Positions 24,301 to 32,990 of a DNA stretch of 64,000 nucleotides are shown here, in pieces (position 1 is the stretch's first letter; every line of letters begins with the position of its first letter). Under the pieces are notes generated by a model, which worked only from the letters and a program-made list of their open reading frames with translations, searched no databases and was not told where the DNA came from. The translations under genes were made by a program, and so were the position numbers. Source of the DNA: Longispora fulva (lineage in GTDB: Bacteria; Actinomycetota; Actinomycetes; Mycobacteriales; Micromonosporaceae); contig NZ_JADOUF010000001.1 in the NCBI RefSeq assembly GCF_015751905.1, forward strand, positions 4,526,001 to 4,590,000, written 5' to 3'.

Positions 24301-25437
24301 TCATTCCACAGGCGGCAGGGTCAGGGTGACCACCAGACCACCCTCGGGCCGGGCCTCGGCCTCCACCGACCCGCCGTGGGCCCGCGCGACCGACCGCACG
24401 ATGGACAGCCCGAGGCCCACCCCGTCACCCCCCAGTCGGGTGCGACTGCCCCGATGGAACGGCTCGAACAGCTGCCCGAGCAGCTCCGGCTCGATCACGG
24501 CTCCGTCGTTGACGACCCGCAACCCGCCGGCCCCCGAGGTGACCCGGACCGAGCCGCCGCGCACGTTGTGCCGGACGGCGTTCTCCACCAGGTTCTCCAC
24601 GGCCCGCGACAGCAGCGCCACGTCGCCGCGCACCGGCACCGACCCCAGGTCGGCCGTGATCGTCACGGCGTGCCGGGCCGCCTCGCGGCGCACGGCGTCC
24701 ACCGCCTCGGCAGCCAGGTCCCCCAGGTCGTCCAGCTCGCCGCCCCGGACCTCCTGCTCGCTGCGGGCCAGGGTCAGCAGGCTGTCGATCAGGCTCTCGG
24801 CGCGCAGGGTCGCCGCGCGCACGTCCTCCCCCATCGCCCGCAGCTGGGCCTCGGACGCCGACTGCTTGGCCAGGGTGACCTCGACGGCGGTCCGGGTCAC
24901 GGCCAGCGGGGTACGCAGCTCGTGCGACGCGTTGGCCACGAACCGCCGCTGCCCCTCGAAGGAGGCGTCCAGCCGGGCGAGCATCGCGTCGAACGTGTCG
25001 CCCAGCTCCTTGATCTCGTCGCGGGGTCCGGGCAGGTCCAGGCGCTCGTGCAGGGTGTTCTCCCCGGCCCGCTTGGCGGCGTCGATGACCTGGCGCAGCC
25101 GGTTCAGGGTCCGCCCGGCGATCCACCAGCCGGCCCCGCCCGACAGCAGGACGAGGACGCCGAGGACGCCGACGGAGTTCAACGCGAGCTGCTCGAGGTC
25201 GTCGTCGCGCAACTGCCGGCGGATCCGCTCCTCGGCGGCCACGGCGGCGTTGTCCGGCGGCGCCGGCGTGCCGGCCTGGGTGCTGGCCTGGTCGTGCAGC
25301 TGCTCGGTGGTCGGCTGGTTCAGGATGTCCGAGCGGACGGAGAACACCATGATCGCGATGAGCATCAGGCCACCGAGCAGGAACACCGTCCCGTAGAGCA
25401 GGGTGAGCCGCGAGCGGATCGTGAGCCGTCCGCTCAC
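24301..25437 (-). CDS. Sensor histidine kinase (OmpR-type system)
   Basis: 378 aa. Membrane helices lie at about 12-34 and 87-108, flanking a short sensor loop of about 50 residues. A HAMP linker (RTLNRLRQVIDAAKRAGE) leads to the H-box ANASHELRTPLAV with His172. ATP-binding motifs are NLVENAVRHN, FEPFHRGSRTRLGGDGVGLGLSIV. GTG 25437 overlaps the response-regulator stop as GTGA, so the pair is co-translated. The loop gives no hint of the signal. Confidence 0.93.
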   Translation of the reverse strand: MSGRLTIRSRLTLLYGTVFLLGGLMLIAIMVFSVRSDILNQPTTEQLHDQASTQAGTPAPPDNAAVAAEERIRRQLRDDDLEQLALNSVGVLGVLVLLSGGAGWWIAGRTLNRLRQVIDAAKRAGENTLHERLDLPGPRDEIKELGDTFDAMLARLDASFEGQRRFVANASHELRTPLAVTRTAVEVTLAKQSASEAQLRAMGEDVRAATLRAESLIDSLLTLARSEQEVRGGELDDLGDLAAEAVDAVRREAARHAVTITADLGSVPVRGDVALLSRAVENLVENAVRHNVRGGSVRVTSGAGGLRVVNDGAVIEPELLGQLFEPFHRGSRTRLGGDGVGLGLSIVRSVARAHGGSVEAEARPEGGLVVTLTLPPVE

Positions 25438-26087
25438 GGCAGCCGGTATCCGGCCCCGACCAGGGTCTCGATGACCGCAGGGTCACCGAGCTTGCGGCGC
25501 AGCCGGTTCATCGTCACCCGCACAGTATTCGTGAACGGGTCGGTGTTCTCGTCCCAGACCCGCTCGAGCAGGTCCTCGGTGCTCACCACCGCGCCGTCGG
25601 AGACCATCAGCGCCTCCAGGACGGCGAACTCCTTGGCCGTGAGCCTGATCACCCGGCCGTCCCGCCACACCGCCCGGCGCAGGGTGTCCATCTCGATCGA
25701 GTCGCGGCGCAGCAGCGCCGACTGGCTGCGGCCCCGCCGCCCCAGGGCCCGGACCCGCAGCACCAGCTCGTCGAACGCGAACGGCTTGCCCAGGTAGTCG
25801 TCCGCGCCCATCGCCAGCCCGTCGAGCCGGTCGGCCAGCTCCACGAACGCCGTGAGCATGATGATCAGCGGCGCGTCGGCCCGGCCGGCCAGCGCCCGGC
25901 ACACGTCGTCGCCGTGCAGGACGGGCAGGTCGCGGTCGAGGACGAGGACGTCGTACGCGTTCACGCCGACCTTGGCCAGCGCGTCGGCGCCGTCGGGGGC
26001 GACGTCGACAGCCATGCCGGCGTCACGCAGCCCGTCGGCGATGTGCTCGGCGAGTGTCGGTTCGTCCTCGGCTATCAGTACGCGCAT
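25434..26087 (-). CDS. OmpR/PhoB-family response regulator
   Basis: 217 aa. The receiver domain has acidic residues EDE at 7-9, the phosphorylated Asp51 (VLVLDRDLPV) and the switch lysine in YLGKPF. The winged helix spans about 125-217, with LTAKEFAVLEALM and VTMNRLRRKLG. It partners the kinase encoded just downstream. Targets are unknown; the divergent mycothiol-type oxidoreductase gene is a candidate by position. Confidence 0.93.
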   Translation of the reverse strand: MRVLIAEDEPTLAEHIADGLRDAGMAVDVAPDGADALAKVGVNAYDVLVLDRDLPVLHGDDVCRALAGRADAPLIIMLTAFVELADRLDGLAMGADDYLGKPFAFDELVLRVRALGRRGRSQSALLRRDSIEMDTLRRAVWRDGRVIRLTAKEFAVLEALMVSDGAVVSTEDLLERVWDENTDPFTNTVRVTMNRLRRKLGDPAVIETLVGAGYRLP

Positions 26088-26156
26088 GATGACTACCCTG
26101 CCTGGTGGCGCATAACACCAAGGTTACAGATCCCCGCCGTGGATACAGTGCGAAGC

Positions 26157-26786
26157 ATGAGTACCGAGCGCGTCACCGCCGATATGTGGTTCGACCCGTC
26201 CTGCCCGTGGGCGTGGGTCACCTCCCGCTGGTTGCTGGAGGTCGAACAGGTCCGCCCCGTCGACTTCCGGTTCCACGTCATGAGCCTGTCCGTGCTCAAC
26301 GCCGGCCGCGACCTGCCGCAGAGTTACACCGACTTCCTCGCCAGAGCCTGGGGCCCGGTGCGGGTGTGCGTCGCGGCCGAGCAGCGGTTCGGGAACAAGG
26401 TCCTGCTGCCCCTCTACACCGCCCTCGGCAACCGGATCCACACCCCGGACAAGGGCACCCAGGAGGAGATCATCCTCGGTGCGCTGGCCGAGGCCGGGCT
26501 GCCGGCGGACCTCGCGGAGGCCGCGCACTCCGACGCGTTCGACGCGGAGCTGCGGGCCAGCCACCACGCCGGCATGGACCTGGTCGGCCAGGACGTCGGT
26601 ACCCCCGTGATCCATGTGCCCGGGGCCGACGGCGAGACGATCGCGTTCTTCGGGCCGGTCGTCACGCCCGTGCCGCGCGGGGAGGCCGCAGCGCGGCTGT
26701 GGGACGGCGTGCTGCTGGTCGCCGGCACGCCGGGCTTCTTCGAGCTCAAGCGGTCCCGGGGCGACGAATCCCCCCGGCTGTTCTAG
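26157..26786 (+). CDS. DsbA-like mycothiol-dependent nitroreductase (Rv2466c family)
   Basis: A 209-residue thioredoxin-fold protein with FDPSCPWAW at 12-20, HVMSLSVLNAGRDLP, and the cis-Pro region VGTPVIHV. This is the pattern of the actinobacterial Rv2466c family, which uses mycothiol to reduce disulfides or nitro compounds. The active site here is CPWA with a single Cys16; Rv2466c itself has CPWC. That suggests a monothiol mechanism. TACAGT sits 7 nt before ATG 26157, so the transcript is probably leaderless. Confidence 0.85.
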   Translation: MSTERVTADMWFDPSCPWAWVTSRWLLEVEQVRPVDFRFHVMSLSVLNAGRDLPQSYTDFLARAWGPVRVCVAAEQRFGNKVLLPLYTALGNRIHTPDKGTQEEIILGALAEAGLPADLAEAAHSDAFDAELRASHHAGMDLVGQDVGTPVIHVPGADGETIAFFGPVVTPVPRGEAAARLWDGVLLVAGTPGFFELKRSRGDESPRLF

Positions 26787-26952
26787 AACCTTTTTTCACC
26801 GGTTACGGTGGTTCCTGTTCCGGTTTCCAGCGGTTGTCCGGGGCGCGCGGAGTTCGGGGCGCGTTCCGGGCGGCCGGCGGGTGCGCGGGTCGCCGCCGGT
26901 CGCCGGCGCGGATCGTTCCCGGCCGGCGCACCGGTGGCGGTCGCCGGTGGTG

Positions 26953-27366
26953 TCAGCTGACATTGCCGTCGACGTCCGGCCAGAGTGGTTTGGGCCAGGT
27001 GTCGACGTAGAGCAGTTGGGCGCCGCCCAGGGCGTGCTTGTAGATCCGGCGGGCCGCCGGTCCGGTGTAGAGCCAGTCGTCGCAGTCGTCGTAGACCACC
27101 CGGTGCCGGCCCGACGCCTCGTCGACCCCCAGGTCCGAGGTGGTCCAGCCGACCAGCGCCGCCCGGCGGAGCAGCAGACCCGGCCGGGGCAGCACCCACC
27201 ACACGCACCACCAGGACACGTTGCTGCCCCGGCCCTCGTACGCCCAGTAGCTCAGGAGGCGGGGGAAGCGGGTCTCGTGGCGGTACCGCAGGCCGGTGGC
27301 TCTCTCGTCGCCGGTGAGCAGTGCCCGGAGGTGTTCGTACCGTTCGTCCACCTCGCTCGACATCAC
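26953..27366 (-). CDS. Hypothetical protein rich in Trp and Tyr
   Basis: A 137-residue protein I do not recognise. It begins with a charged helix (SSEVDERYEHLRALLTGDE), has a Trp-rich central part (SYWAYEGRGSNVSWWCVWWVLP) and the strand-like segments HRVVYDDCDDWLYTG and LLYVDTWPKPLW. It is probably cytoplasmic. TAGTTT lies 6 nt before the GTG at 27366, suggesting a leaderless start; the next codon is ATG. Codon bias is typical of the genome. Confidence 0.6.
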   Translation of the reverse strand: MMSSEVDERYEHLRALLTGDERATGLRYRHETRFPRLLSYWAYEGRGSNVSWWCVWWVLPRPGLLLRRAALVGWTTSDLGVDEASGRHRVVYDDCDDWLYTGPAARRIYKHALGGAQLLYVDTWPKPLWPDVDGNVS

Positions 27367-27446
27367 CCCACGAAACTAGTCCCTCACGGCCAGTCGGGGC
27401 AACGCCGTGCGCGAGGCGGCGCGGTCGGCTTTCCGGCGCGGTGGCG

Positions 27447-27761
27447 TCAGACGTGGACCGGCTTCTTCTCGGCCAGGGACCAGACCCGCGCCCTCGGGCC
27501 GAGCGCCTCGGCGAACAGCTCGCGCCAGCTGGTGACCCTCGGGTGCTGTTTGCGCAGGGCGCGGCGCTCCCGGTCGGTCATTCCTCCCCATACGCCGTGT
27601 TCGTCCCCGGCGTCGAGCGCCTCGGCGAGGCAGCGGTAGCGGACCGGGCAGTGCTCGCAGATCCGCTTGGCCTCGTGCTGGGCGGCCCCGTCGACGTACA
27701 GCGCCTCCGGGTTGCTTCCCCGGCAACTGGCCCGCAACGTCCATTCCATGTCGATCGTCAT
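27447..27761 (-). CDS. WhiB-family iron-sulfur transcription factor
   Basis: A 104-residue WhiB-like protein. The four cluster ligands are Cys13, Cys35, Cys38 and Cys44 (the C-E-H-C motif). The turn GVWGGMTDRERRAL and a basic C-terminal region follow. Such proteins bind a 4Fe-4S cluster that senses NO or redox and act with the primary sigma factor. Cys spacing and the downstream motif resemble the WhiB1/WhiB2 end of the family, but the subgroup is not certain. Confidence 0.93.
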   Translation of the reverse strand: MTIDMEWTLRASCRGSNPEALYVDGAAQHEAKRICEHCPVRYRCLAEALDAGDEHGVWGGMTDRERRALRKQHPRVTSWRELFAEALGPRARVWSLAEKKPVHV

Positions 27762-27864
27762 GTTCGGCCCCCTTAGCCATCGGGGACGGGGCCGGGCGCG
27801 CCACCCCCTGGCGCTACCCGTGGCCCCTCCCCGCCGGCGCCGCCCTCAGACCCCCCTCGGGGGC

Positions 27865-27894
27865 GCCGTAGGACATCGACGCTAACGATGTCAA
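27865..27894 (-). promoter_or_regulatory. Probable whiB promoter
   Basis: TTGACA (27894-27889) and TACGGC (27870-27865) are spaced by 18 bp. They point at the WhiB gene and leave a leader of about 100 nt containing a CCCCC/GGGGG hairpin near 27851-27863. The spacer also contains a CATCG/CGATG dyad. The rest of the gap to 28013 holds an inverted repeat TTCTT-GT-AAGAA at 27925-27936, a possible operator for the rightward LuxR gene. Confidence 0.4.
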
Positions 27895-28013
27895 CGCCTG
27901 GTGTGAATACGTCAACCTCCCCATTTCTTGTAAGAACTTCGTCGGATCGACGTCCTTGACACCGGGGGCCTGACCTGGGCACTCTTGCCGCACAGCACAG
28001 GGGGGAGGCGCCC

Positions 28014-29018
28014 GTGTGGCAGGACGCGCTGGTCGAGATCGGCTGCGTGACGGGTGGGACAGCCGACCCCGCGCAGGCCGCCGCCGAAGCCCTGCGCGTG
28101 ATCCACCGGATCGTTCCGTACGCGGCGGCGTGCCTGAGCCGGTACGACCCGCTGACCGGCGAGCACCACACCCTCGCCAACGACGGGTACTCCGACCAGG
28201 TGCTGCGTTTCCTGGACACGCACTTCGTGGACGACGACGCCGCGTACAGCCTGATGCGGGGCGAGGACACCACGCCGATGCGGTGGCGGGACTTCCCCGG
28301 CGCGGTGCCGTACCGCGAGACCCGCTCGGCCGTGGAGACCTTCGCGCCCAACGGTTTCGTCGAGGGCGTGACCGTGTGCCTCTACACCCGGTCCGGCCGC
28401 TACACCGGCAGCCTGCACCTGTCCACGGACAGCACGGAGCATCCGTCCGACGACGCGGTGCCGGCGCTGGTGACCCTGCAGACGATGCTCGCCGGGGTCG
28501 CCGACGTGATGCGCACCGCCACCGACCCGCTGACCACGCTGGGACCCGGCGACAACGCCGCGATCGTGAGCCGGGAGGGCCGGGCGGTGCCGGTCCCCGG
28601 CTGCGAGATGGGGCCGCAGCTCGCCCGGGGCGAGGGACTCGTGGCCGACGTGGCGCACCACCTGGCCGGCGGGTACCTGCCGCCCCGGTTCTGGTGGCCC
28701 GACGACAACGGCGGCTGGCACCAGGTCCGGATGTACCCGGTGGCGGGCGGGGCGGTCGTGGTCGAGAACCCGGCCCGGCTGCCGTACGAGCTGACGGCCC
28801 GGGAGTTGGACGTGCTGCACCTGATGGTCGCCGGCTACACCAACCCGCAGATCGCCGTCGCGCTCACCGTCGCGCCGAAGACCGCCGCCAAGCACGTCGA
28901 GCACCTGCTCGCCAAGCTCGGGTGCGGCTCGCGGACCGAGGCGGCGGTGCTGGCGATCCGCGAGGGCCTGATCCGGCTCCCGGACGAGCGGATCCCCCGG
29001 CTGCGCGCGGCCGCCTGA
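28014..29018 (+). CDS. LuxR-family transcriptional regulator with a GAF-like N-terminus
   Basis: 334 aa. The N-terminal 160 residues look like a GAF-type sensor (YAAACLSRYDPLTGEHHTL, then GFVEGVTVCLYTRSGRYTGSLHLSTD). The C-terminal HTH is LuxR type: LTARELDVLHLMVAGYTNPQIAVALTVAPKTAAKHVEHLLAKLG, with Ala-rich variation. GGGGGGAGG precedes GTG 28014. A TTGACA box at 27956 may belong to its promoter. The effector and targets are unknown. Confidence 0.85.
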   Translation: MWQDALVEIGCVTGGTADPAQAAAEALRVIHRIVPYAAACLSRYDPLTGEHHTLANDGYSDQVLRFLDTHFVDDDAAYSLMRGEDTTPMRWRDFPGAVPYRETRSAVETFAPNGFVEGVTVCLYTRSGRYTGSLHLSTDSTEHPSDDAVPALVTLQTMLAGVADVMRTATDPLTTLGPGDNAAIVSREGRAVPVPGCEMGPQLARGEGLVADVAHHLAGGYLPPRFWWPDDNGGWHQVRMYPVAGGAVVVENPARLPYELTARELDVLHLMVAGYTNPQIAVALTVAPKTAAKHVEHLLAKLGCGSRTEAAVLAIREGLIRLPDERIPRLRAAA

Positions 29019-29093
29019 CCACCGGGGTGATACCTGGGGGCTAGCTTCCAGGACGGATGTGGGCGGCCCGGGTGGTCCGTAGGCTGCGACACC

Positions 29094-30296
29094 ATGAGGG
29101 AGTTGTTCCAGGAGGCCGGCCGGGCGCTGCTGCGCGCGGTGTGGTCCGGCAACGAGGGCCCGGTGCCGAACAACCGGTCCCGCGGGGCGCTCCTGACACT
29201 GTCGGTCATCGGGGCGGTCCTGGGCGCCTGGTCCAGCTACGCCGTCCTCGCCTCGGACACCGCCGGCGGCGAGTTCCGGATCACGGTGGCGGCCGTGCTC
29301 GGCGCGCTGCCGCTCGTGCTCGTGACGCTGAGCCCGCTGTGGGCGTGGCGGCTCGGGCTGGTCGGGATGGTGTTCGGCGGGCTGGCCAAGACGTACCTCG
29401 GCGGCCAGCCCTGGCCGTGGACCCCGGTGCAGATCATCGCCATGATGATCGTGCTGTTCGTGGTGGCCCTGCGCAACACGGCCGGCGTGGTCGGCTGGAT
29501 AGCCCTGCTGACGATCGTCCCGATCGGTGTGTACGTCCGGCCGCAGAACGGGCCGGGCGCCTCGGTGGCCGTGTTCGTGCTCCTGCTGCTCGGACACCAG
29601 ATCGGCCGCCGCCGGCAGGCCCAGCGCCGGCTGAAGGTCGAGGAGGGCCGCACGGAGGTCGAGCACGCCCGGCGCGCCGTCCTGGAGGAGCGGACCAGGA
29701 TCGCCCGCGAACTGCACGACGTGGTGGCGCACCACCTGTCGATGATCACGGTGCGGGCGCAGACGGCGCCGTACCGGATCCCCGATCTGCCGGAGGCAGC
29801 GACCACCGAGCTGGCCGAGCTGGGCGACGCGGCCCGGGAGGCGCTGAACGAGATGCGCAGACTCCTGGGGGTACTGCGCAGCGAGGACTCCGCCGCCGAA
29901 CGCGCCCCGCAGCCGGGCCTCGACGCGCTGCCCGGGCTGCTGGACACGGCACGGGCGGCCGGGATCCGGGTCGACGCGACCGTGCTCGGCGACGCGGCGC
30001 TGCCGGCGGGGGTGAGCCTCACCGGGTACCGGATCGTGCAGGAGGCCCTGTCGAACGCGAGCCGGCACGCGCCGGGTGCCGCGGTGCGGGTCGAGGTGCG
30101 CAGGGAGGCGCGGGCACTGGTGCTCGACGTGCACAACGGAACGTCCCCGCACGGCGCCACGACCCACGCCGGACCGGGGCACGGTCTGGTCGGGATGCGC
30201 GAACGGGTCGGCATGCTCGGCGGCGAGCTGGCGGCGGGTCCGACAGTCGACGGGGGGTGGCGGGTGAGCGCCCGGCTACCGTGTACCGATGATTAG
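29094..30296 (+). CDS. NarL-type sensor histidine kinase
   Basis: 400 aa. Four to six membrane helices lie between 31 and 170 with almost no extracellular loop, so it may sense within the membrane. A basic helix leads to the HisKA_3 motif ERTRIARELHDVVAHHLSMI with His208. The ATPase domain includes SNASRHAPGA and GHGLVGMRERVGML. TAGGCT lies 8 nt before the ATG. The response regulator overlaps its 3' end by 8 bp. Confidence 0.92.
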   Translation: MRELFQEAGRALLRAVWSGNEGPVPNNRSRGALLTLSVIGAVLGAWSSYAVLASDTAGGEFRITVAAVLGALPLVLVTLSPLWAWRLGLVGMVFGGLAKTYLGGQPWPWTPVQIIAMMIVLFVVALRNTAGVVGWIALLTIVPIGVYVRPQNGPGASVAVFVLLLLGHQIGRRRQAQRRLKVEEGRTEVEHARRAVLEERTRIARELHDVVAHHLSMITVRAQTAPYRIPDLPEAATTELAELGDAAREALNEMRRLLGVLRSEDSAAERAPQPGLDALPGLLDTARAAGIRVDATVLGDAALPAGVSLTGYRIVQEALSNASRHAPGAAVRVEVRREARALVLDVHNGTSPHGATTHAGPGHGLVGMRERVGMLGGELAAGPTVDGGWRVSARLPCTDD

Positions 30297-31005
30297 GGTC
30301 ATGATCGTCGACGACCAGGCGATGGTGCGGCAGGGCTTCGGGGCGCTGCTCGCGGCACAGCCCGACATCGAGGTTGTCGGCGACGCGGAGAACGGGGCGG
30401 CGGCGGTGGCCGTGGCGAAGCGGACCCTCCCCGACGTGGTGCTGATGGACGTGCGGATGCCGGTGATGGACGGCATCGAGTCGACCCGGATCATCCTGGA
30501 CCAGACCGACCGGGGCGGCGCCGGTGGCCGGGCCGCCGGTCGGGCCGGGTCCGGCGACCCGGAGACGCACCGTGTGCGGGTGCTGATCCTCACGACGTTC
30601 GACCTGGACGACTACGTGTACGAGGCCCTGCGCGCCGGAGCCAGCGGCTTCCTCCTCAAGGACGCCCCTGCCGCCGAGCTGATCGCCGCCGTCCGGGTGG
30701 TCGCGGCCGGCGACGGGCTGCTCGCGCCCCGGGTGACGGGCCGGCTGATCGCGGAGTTCGCCCGCCGGCCGAGCGGTCCGCCGCCGGCGGCGCTGGGCGC
30801 GCTGACCGCCCGGGAGACCGAGGTGCTGGTGCTGATCGCCCGGGGGCTGTCCAACGGGGAGATCGCCGCCGAGCTGGTGATCGCCGAGCAGACCATCAAG
30901 ACGCACGTCGGGCGGATCCTCGGCAAGCTGGGGCTGCGCGACCGGGCCCAGGCGGTGGTCGTCGCGTACGAGAGCGGGCTGATCACCCCGCAGGGCCAGG
31001 CCTGA
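30289..31005 (+). CDS. NarL/LuxR-family response regulator
   Basis: 238 aa. The receiver has DD at 8-9, phospho-acceptor Asp54 (VVLMDVRMPV) and SGFLLKDAP with the conserved Lys. A Gly/Ala/Arg-rich insert of about 18 residues (GGAGGRAAGRAGSGD) sits after helix 3, not usual for this fold. The LuxR HTH is LTARETEVLVLIARGLSNGEIAAEL. TACCGT lies 6 nt before ATG 30289 inside the kinase gene, so a second, leaderless transcript is possible. Confidence 0.92.
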   Translation: MIRVMIVDDQAMVRQGFGALLAAQPDIEVVGDAENGAAAVAVAKRTLPDVVLMDVRMPVMDGIESTRIILDQTDRGGAGGRAAGRAGSGDPETHRVRVLILTTFDLDDYVYEALRAGASGFLLKDAPAAELIAAVRVVAAGDGLLAPRVTGRLIAEFARRPSGPPPAALGALTARETEVLVLIARGLSNGEIAAELVIAEQTIKTHVGRILGKLGLRDRAQAVVVAYESGLITPQGQA

Positions 31006-31242
31006 CGCCCCCCGCCCGCCGGGGTGCGTGAAGATCACCGTGCCCGGGCCAGGCGTGTGCGCGGCTCCACAGTGGGTGGACACCTATCACGCCCGGGGCC
31101 GGAGCCGTAATGGCCGACTCGTTCCATCTTCGTCATGGCGAATTGGTTGACGTCGACCACTCGGCCGACCCCCGTCACGCGACATCCATGGATATGATCC
31201 GGCTCAGTTATCCGTGCGCCGCAAGCATTGGACTCTCCAATC

Positions 31243-31497
31243 ATGATCGACCATGACGAGATCATTGCCATCTCCCGCATCGTGATCGCTGCTGACCTGG
31301 CGAAACGTCCGACCATGAAAGAAGGCTCGACGAAACGGGGAAATTGGTTGGCACAAGCTGAGTTGAATGTTCCCCACGGCTCCCGATATTTACTTCCCGA
31401 TGACAAAACATTGTCCTCTCCTGAATATCCGCCACCATTGGGCGACGAAGTCGTGACCTCCACCGGCGAACTCGCCCGACTGCGGGGTGCCGCCTGA
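31243..31497 (+). CDS. Small protein coupled to Hsp70
   Basis: 84 aa from ATG 31243: MIDHDEIIAISRIVIAADLA at the N-terminus (a likely helix), then a Pro/Gly-rich second half with PHGSRYLLPDDKT and LARLRGAA at the end. No family is recognised. Its TGA overlaps the Hsp70 ATG as TGATG, so translation is tightly coupled. Base composition is clearly less GC-rich than its neighbours, which may mark recent transfer. A TTG at 31228 is an alternative start. It could be a dedicated partner of the chaperone (inference). Confidence 0.6.
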   Translation: MIDHDEIIAISRIVIAADLAKRPTMKEGSTKRGNWLAQAELNVPHGSRYLLPDDKTLSSPEYPPPLGDEVVTSTGELARLRGAA

Positions 31498-32990
31498 TGG
31501 AGGTGATCGGCATCGATCTCGGCACGACGTACTCGGCCGCGGCAGTGGTCACTGGCGACGGCCGGCCCGAGATCCTGGTCAACCGGGACGGCGAGCGGCT
31601 CACCCCCTCCGTCGTGCTGTTCGACAACCCCGACGCCGTGCTCGTCGGCACCCTCGCCCGGCGGTCCGCCACCAGCCGGCCCGGCGACTGCGTGCGGTTC
31701 GTCAAGCGCCGGATCGGCGAGGCCGCGCCGGTGCACGTCGGGGCGGACGGCCGGGAGTACCGGGCGGAGGAGGTGTCGGCGTTGCTGCTGCGCCGACTGG
31801 CCGAGGACGCCGGGGCAGCGCTCGGCCGACCGGTCCGCGACGTGGTGATCACGGTCCCCGCGTACTTCGACGACGCCCGGCGCACCGCCACCCGCGACGC
31901 CGGCCGACTCGCCGGGCTCACCGTGCACCGCCTGGTCAACGAGCCCACGGCCGCCGCCGTCGGCTACGGGCTGCGGTCCGGCGCCGACGGGCACTACTTC
32001 GTCTACGACCTCGGCGGCGGCACGTTCGACGCGACGGTGCTGCGCGTGGTCGACGGCGACTACGAGGTGCTGGCCACCGACGGGGACCGCAACCTCGGCG
32101 GCTACGACTTCGACAACCTCCTGATCGGGTACCTGGCCACCAGGATCCACGAGCAGGGCGGCCCCGACGTCACGGCGGACCCGGTCCTGTCCGCCGAACT
32201 CCGCGAGCGCTGCGAGGCCGCGAAGCACCAGTTGTCCACCGAGGAGGTCGCGCCGGTCCGCCTCGTGGCCCGGGGCCGGACGTACGCGTTCCAGGTGACC
32301 CGGACCGAGTTCGAGGACCTGGCCGCCGGGCTGCTGTACCGCACGGAACTGCTCGTGGAGTCCGTCATGGACGAGGCCCAGCTGTCCTGGCGCGACATCG
32401 ACCGGGTGCTCCTCGTCGGCGGCTGCACCCGGATGCCCATGGTCCGCGAGCTGATGGGCCGCCTCACCCACCGGGTCCCGGAGCCGGGCGTGCACCCCGA
32501 CGAGGCCGTGGCGCTCGGCGCGGCGGTGATCGCCGCGGCGCTCACCGAACAGCACCCGGCCGTGACGGTCTCCGACGTCACCTCCCAGGCGCTGGGCACC
32601 ATCGCCCTGGACGCCGACACCGGCCAGCTCACCAACTTCGTCATCATTCCCCGGAACAGCCCGGTCCCGTGCCGGTACGAGGAGACCTTCGTGACGGTCC
32701 AACCGCGACAGAGCCGCCTGCACGCCTCGGTCACCGAAGGCGAGGACTCCGATCCCGACCACGTCGCCGTCCTGCACCGCAGCGTCCTGGACCTGCCGCC
32801 GGGCCTGCCCGACGAGGCCCCGATCCGGGTGGTGATGTCCTACGACGCCGACGGCGTGGCGCACGTCGAGACCATCGACGCCACCCACGGCCGGTCCCTC
32901 GGCGCCGTCGCCCTCGACCGGCCGGCCAACCTCGACGGCGACCGGCTCGCCGCCAGCCGGGCGGCGCTCGCCCACCTGGGGGTGCGGTGA
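31497..32990 (+). CDS. Short Hsp70-family protein
   Basis: 497 aa, compared with over 600 in DnaK. The actin-like ATPase domain covers about 1-370: IGIDLGTTYSAAAVV (phosphate 1), VVITVPAYFDDARRTATRDA, VNEPTAAAVGYG, FVYDLGGGTFDATVL (phosphate 2) and VLLVGGCTRMPMV (adenosine). The C-terminal part, to 497, can hold only a reduced beta substrate-binding domain; the helical lid is missing. It sits between two small genes overlapping it at both ends. Such truncated Hsp70s are probably dedicated to few clients (inference). Confidence 0.9.
   Translation: MEVIGIDLGTTYSAAAVVTGDGRPEILVNRDGERLTPSVVLFDNPDAVLVGTLARRSATSRPGDCVRFVKRRIGEAAPVHVGADGREYRAEEVSALLLRRLAEDAGAALGRPVRDVVITVPAYFDDARRTATRDAGRLAGLTVHRLVNEPTAAAVGYGLRSGADGHYFVYDLGGGTFDATVLRVVDGDYEVLATDGDRNLGGYDFDNLLIGYLATRIHEQGGPDVTADPVLSAELRERCEAAKHQLSTEEVAPVRLVARGRTYAFQVTRTEFEDLAAGLLYRTELLVESVMDEAQLSWRDIDRVLLVGGCTRMPMVRELMGRLTHRVPEPGVHPDEAVALGAAVIAAALTEQHPAVTVSDVTSQALGTIALDADTGQLTNFVIIPRNSPVPCRYEETFVTVQPRQSRLHASVTEGEDSDPDHVAVLHRSVLDLPPGLPDEAPIRVVMSYDADGVAHVETIDATHGRSLGAVALDRPANLDGDRLAASRAALAHLGVR

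Noticed and set aside
26787-26952. T-run next to the small stem CACCG-GTTA-CGGTG as a terminator
   Set aside because: The T-run precedes the stem on the plus strand and becomes an A-run after it on the minus strand, so it is not a standard terminator for either gene.
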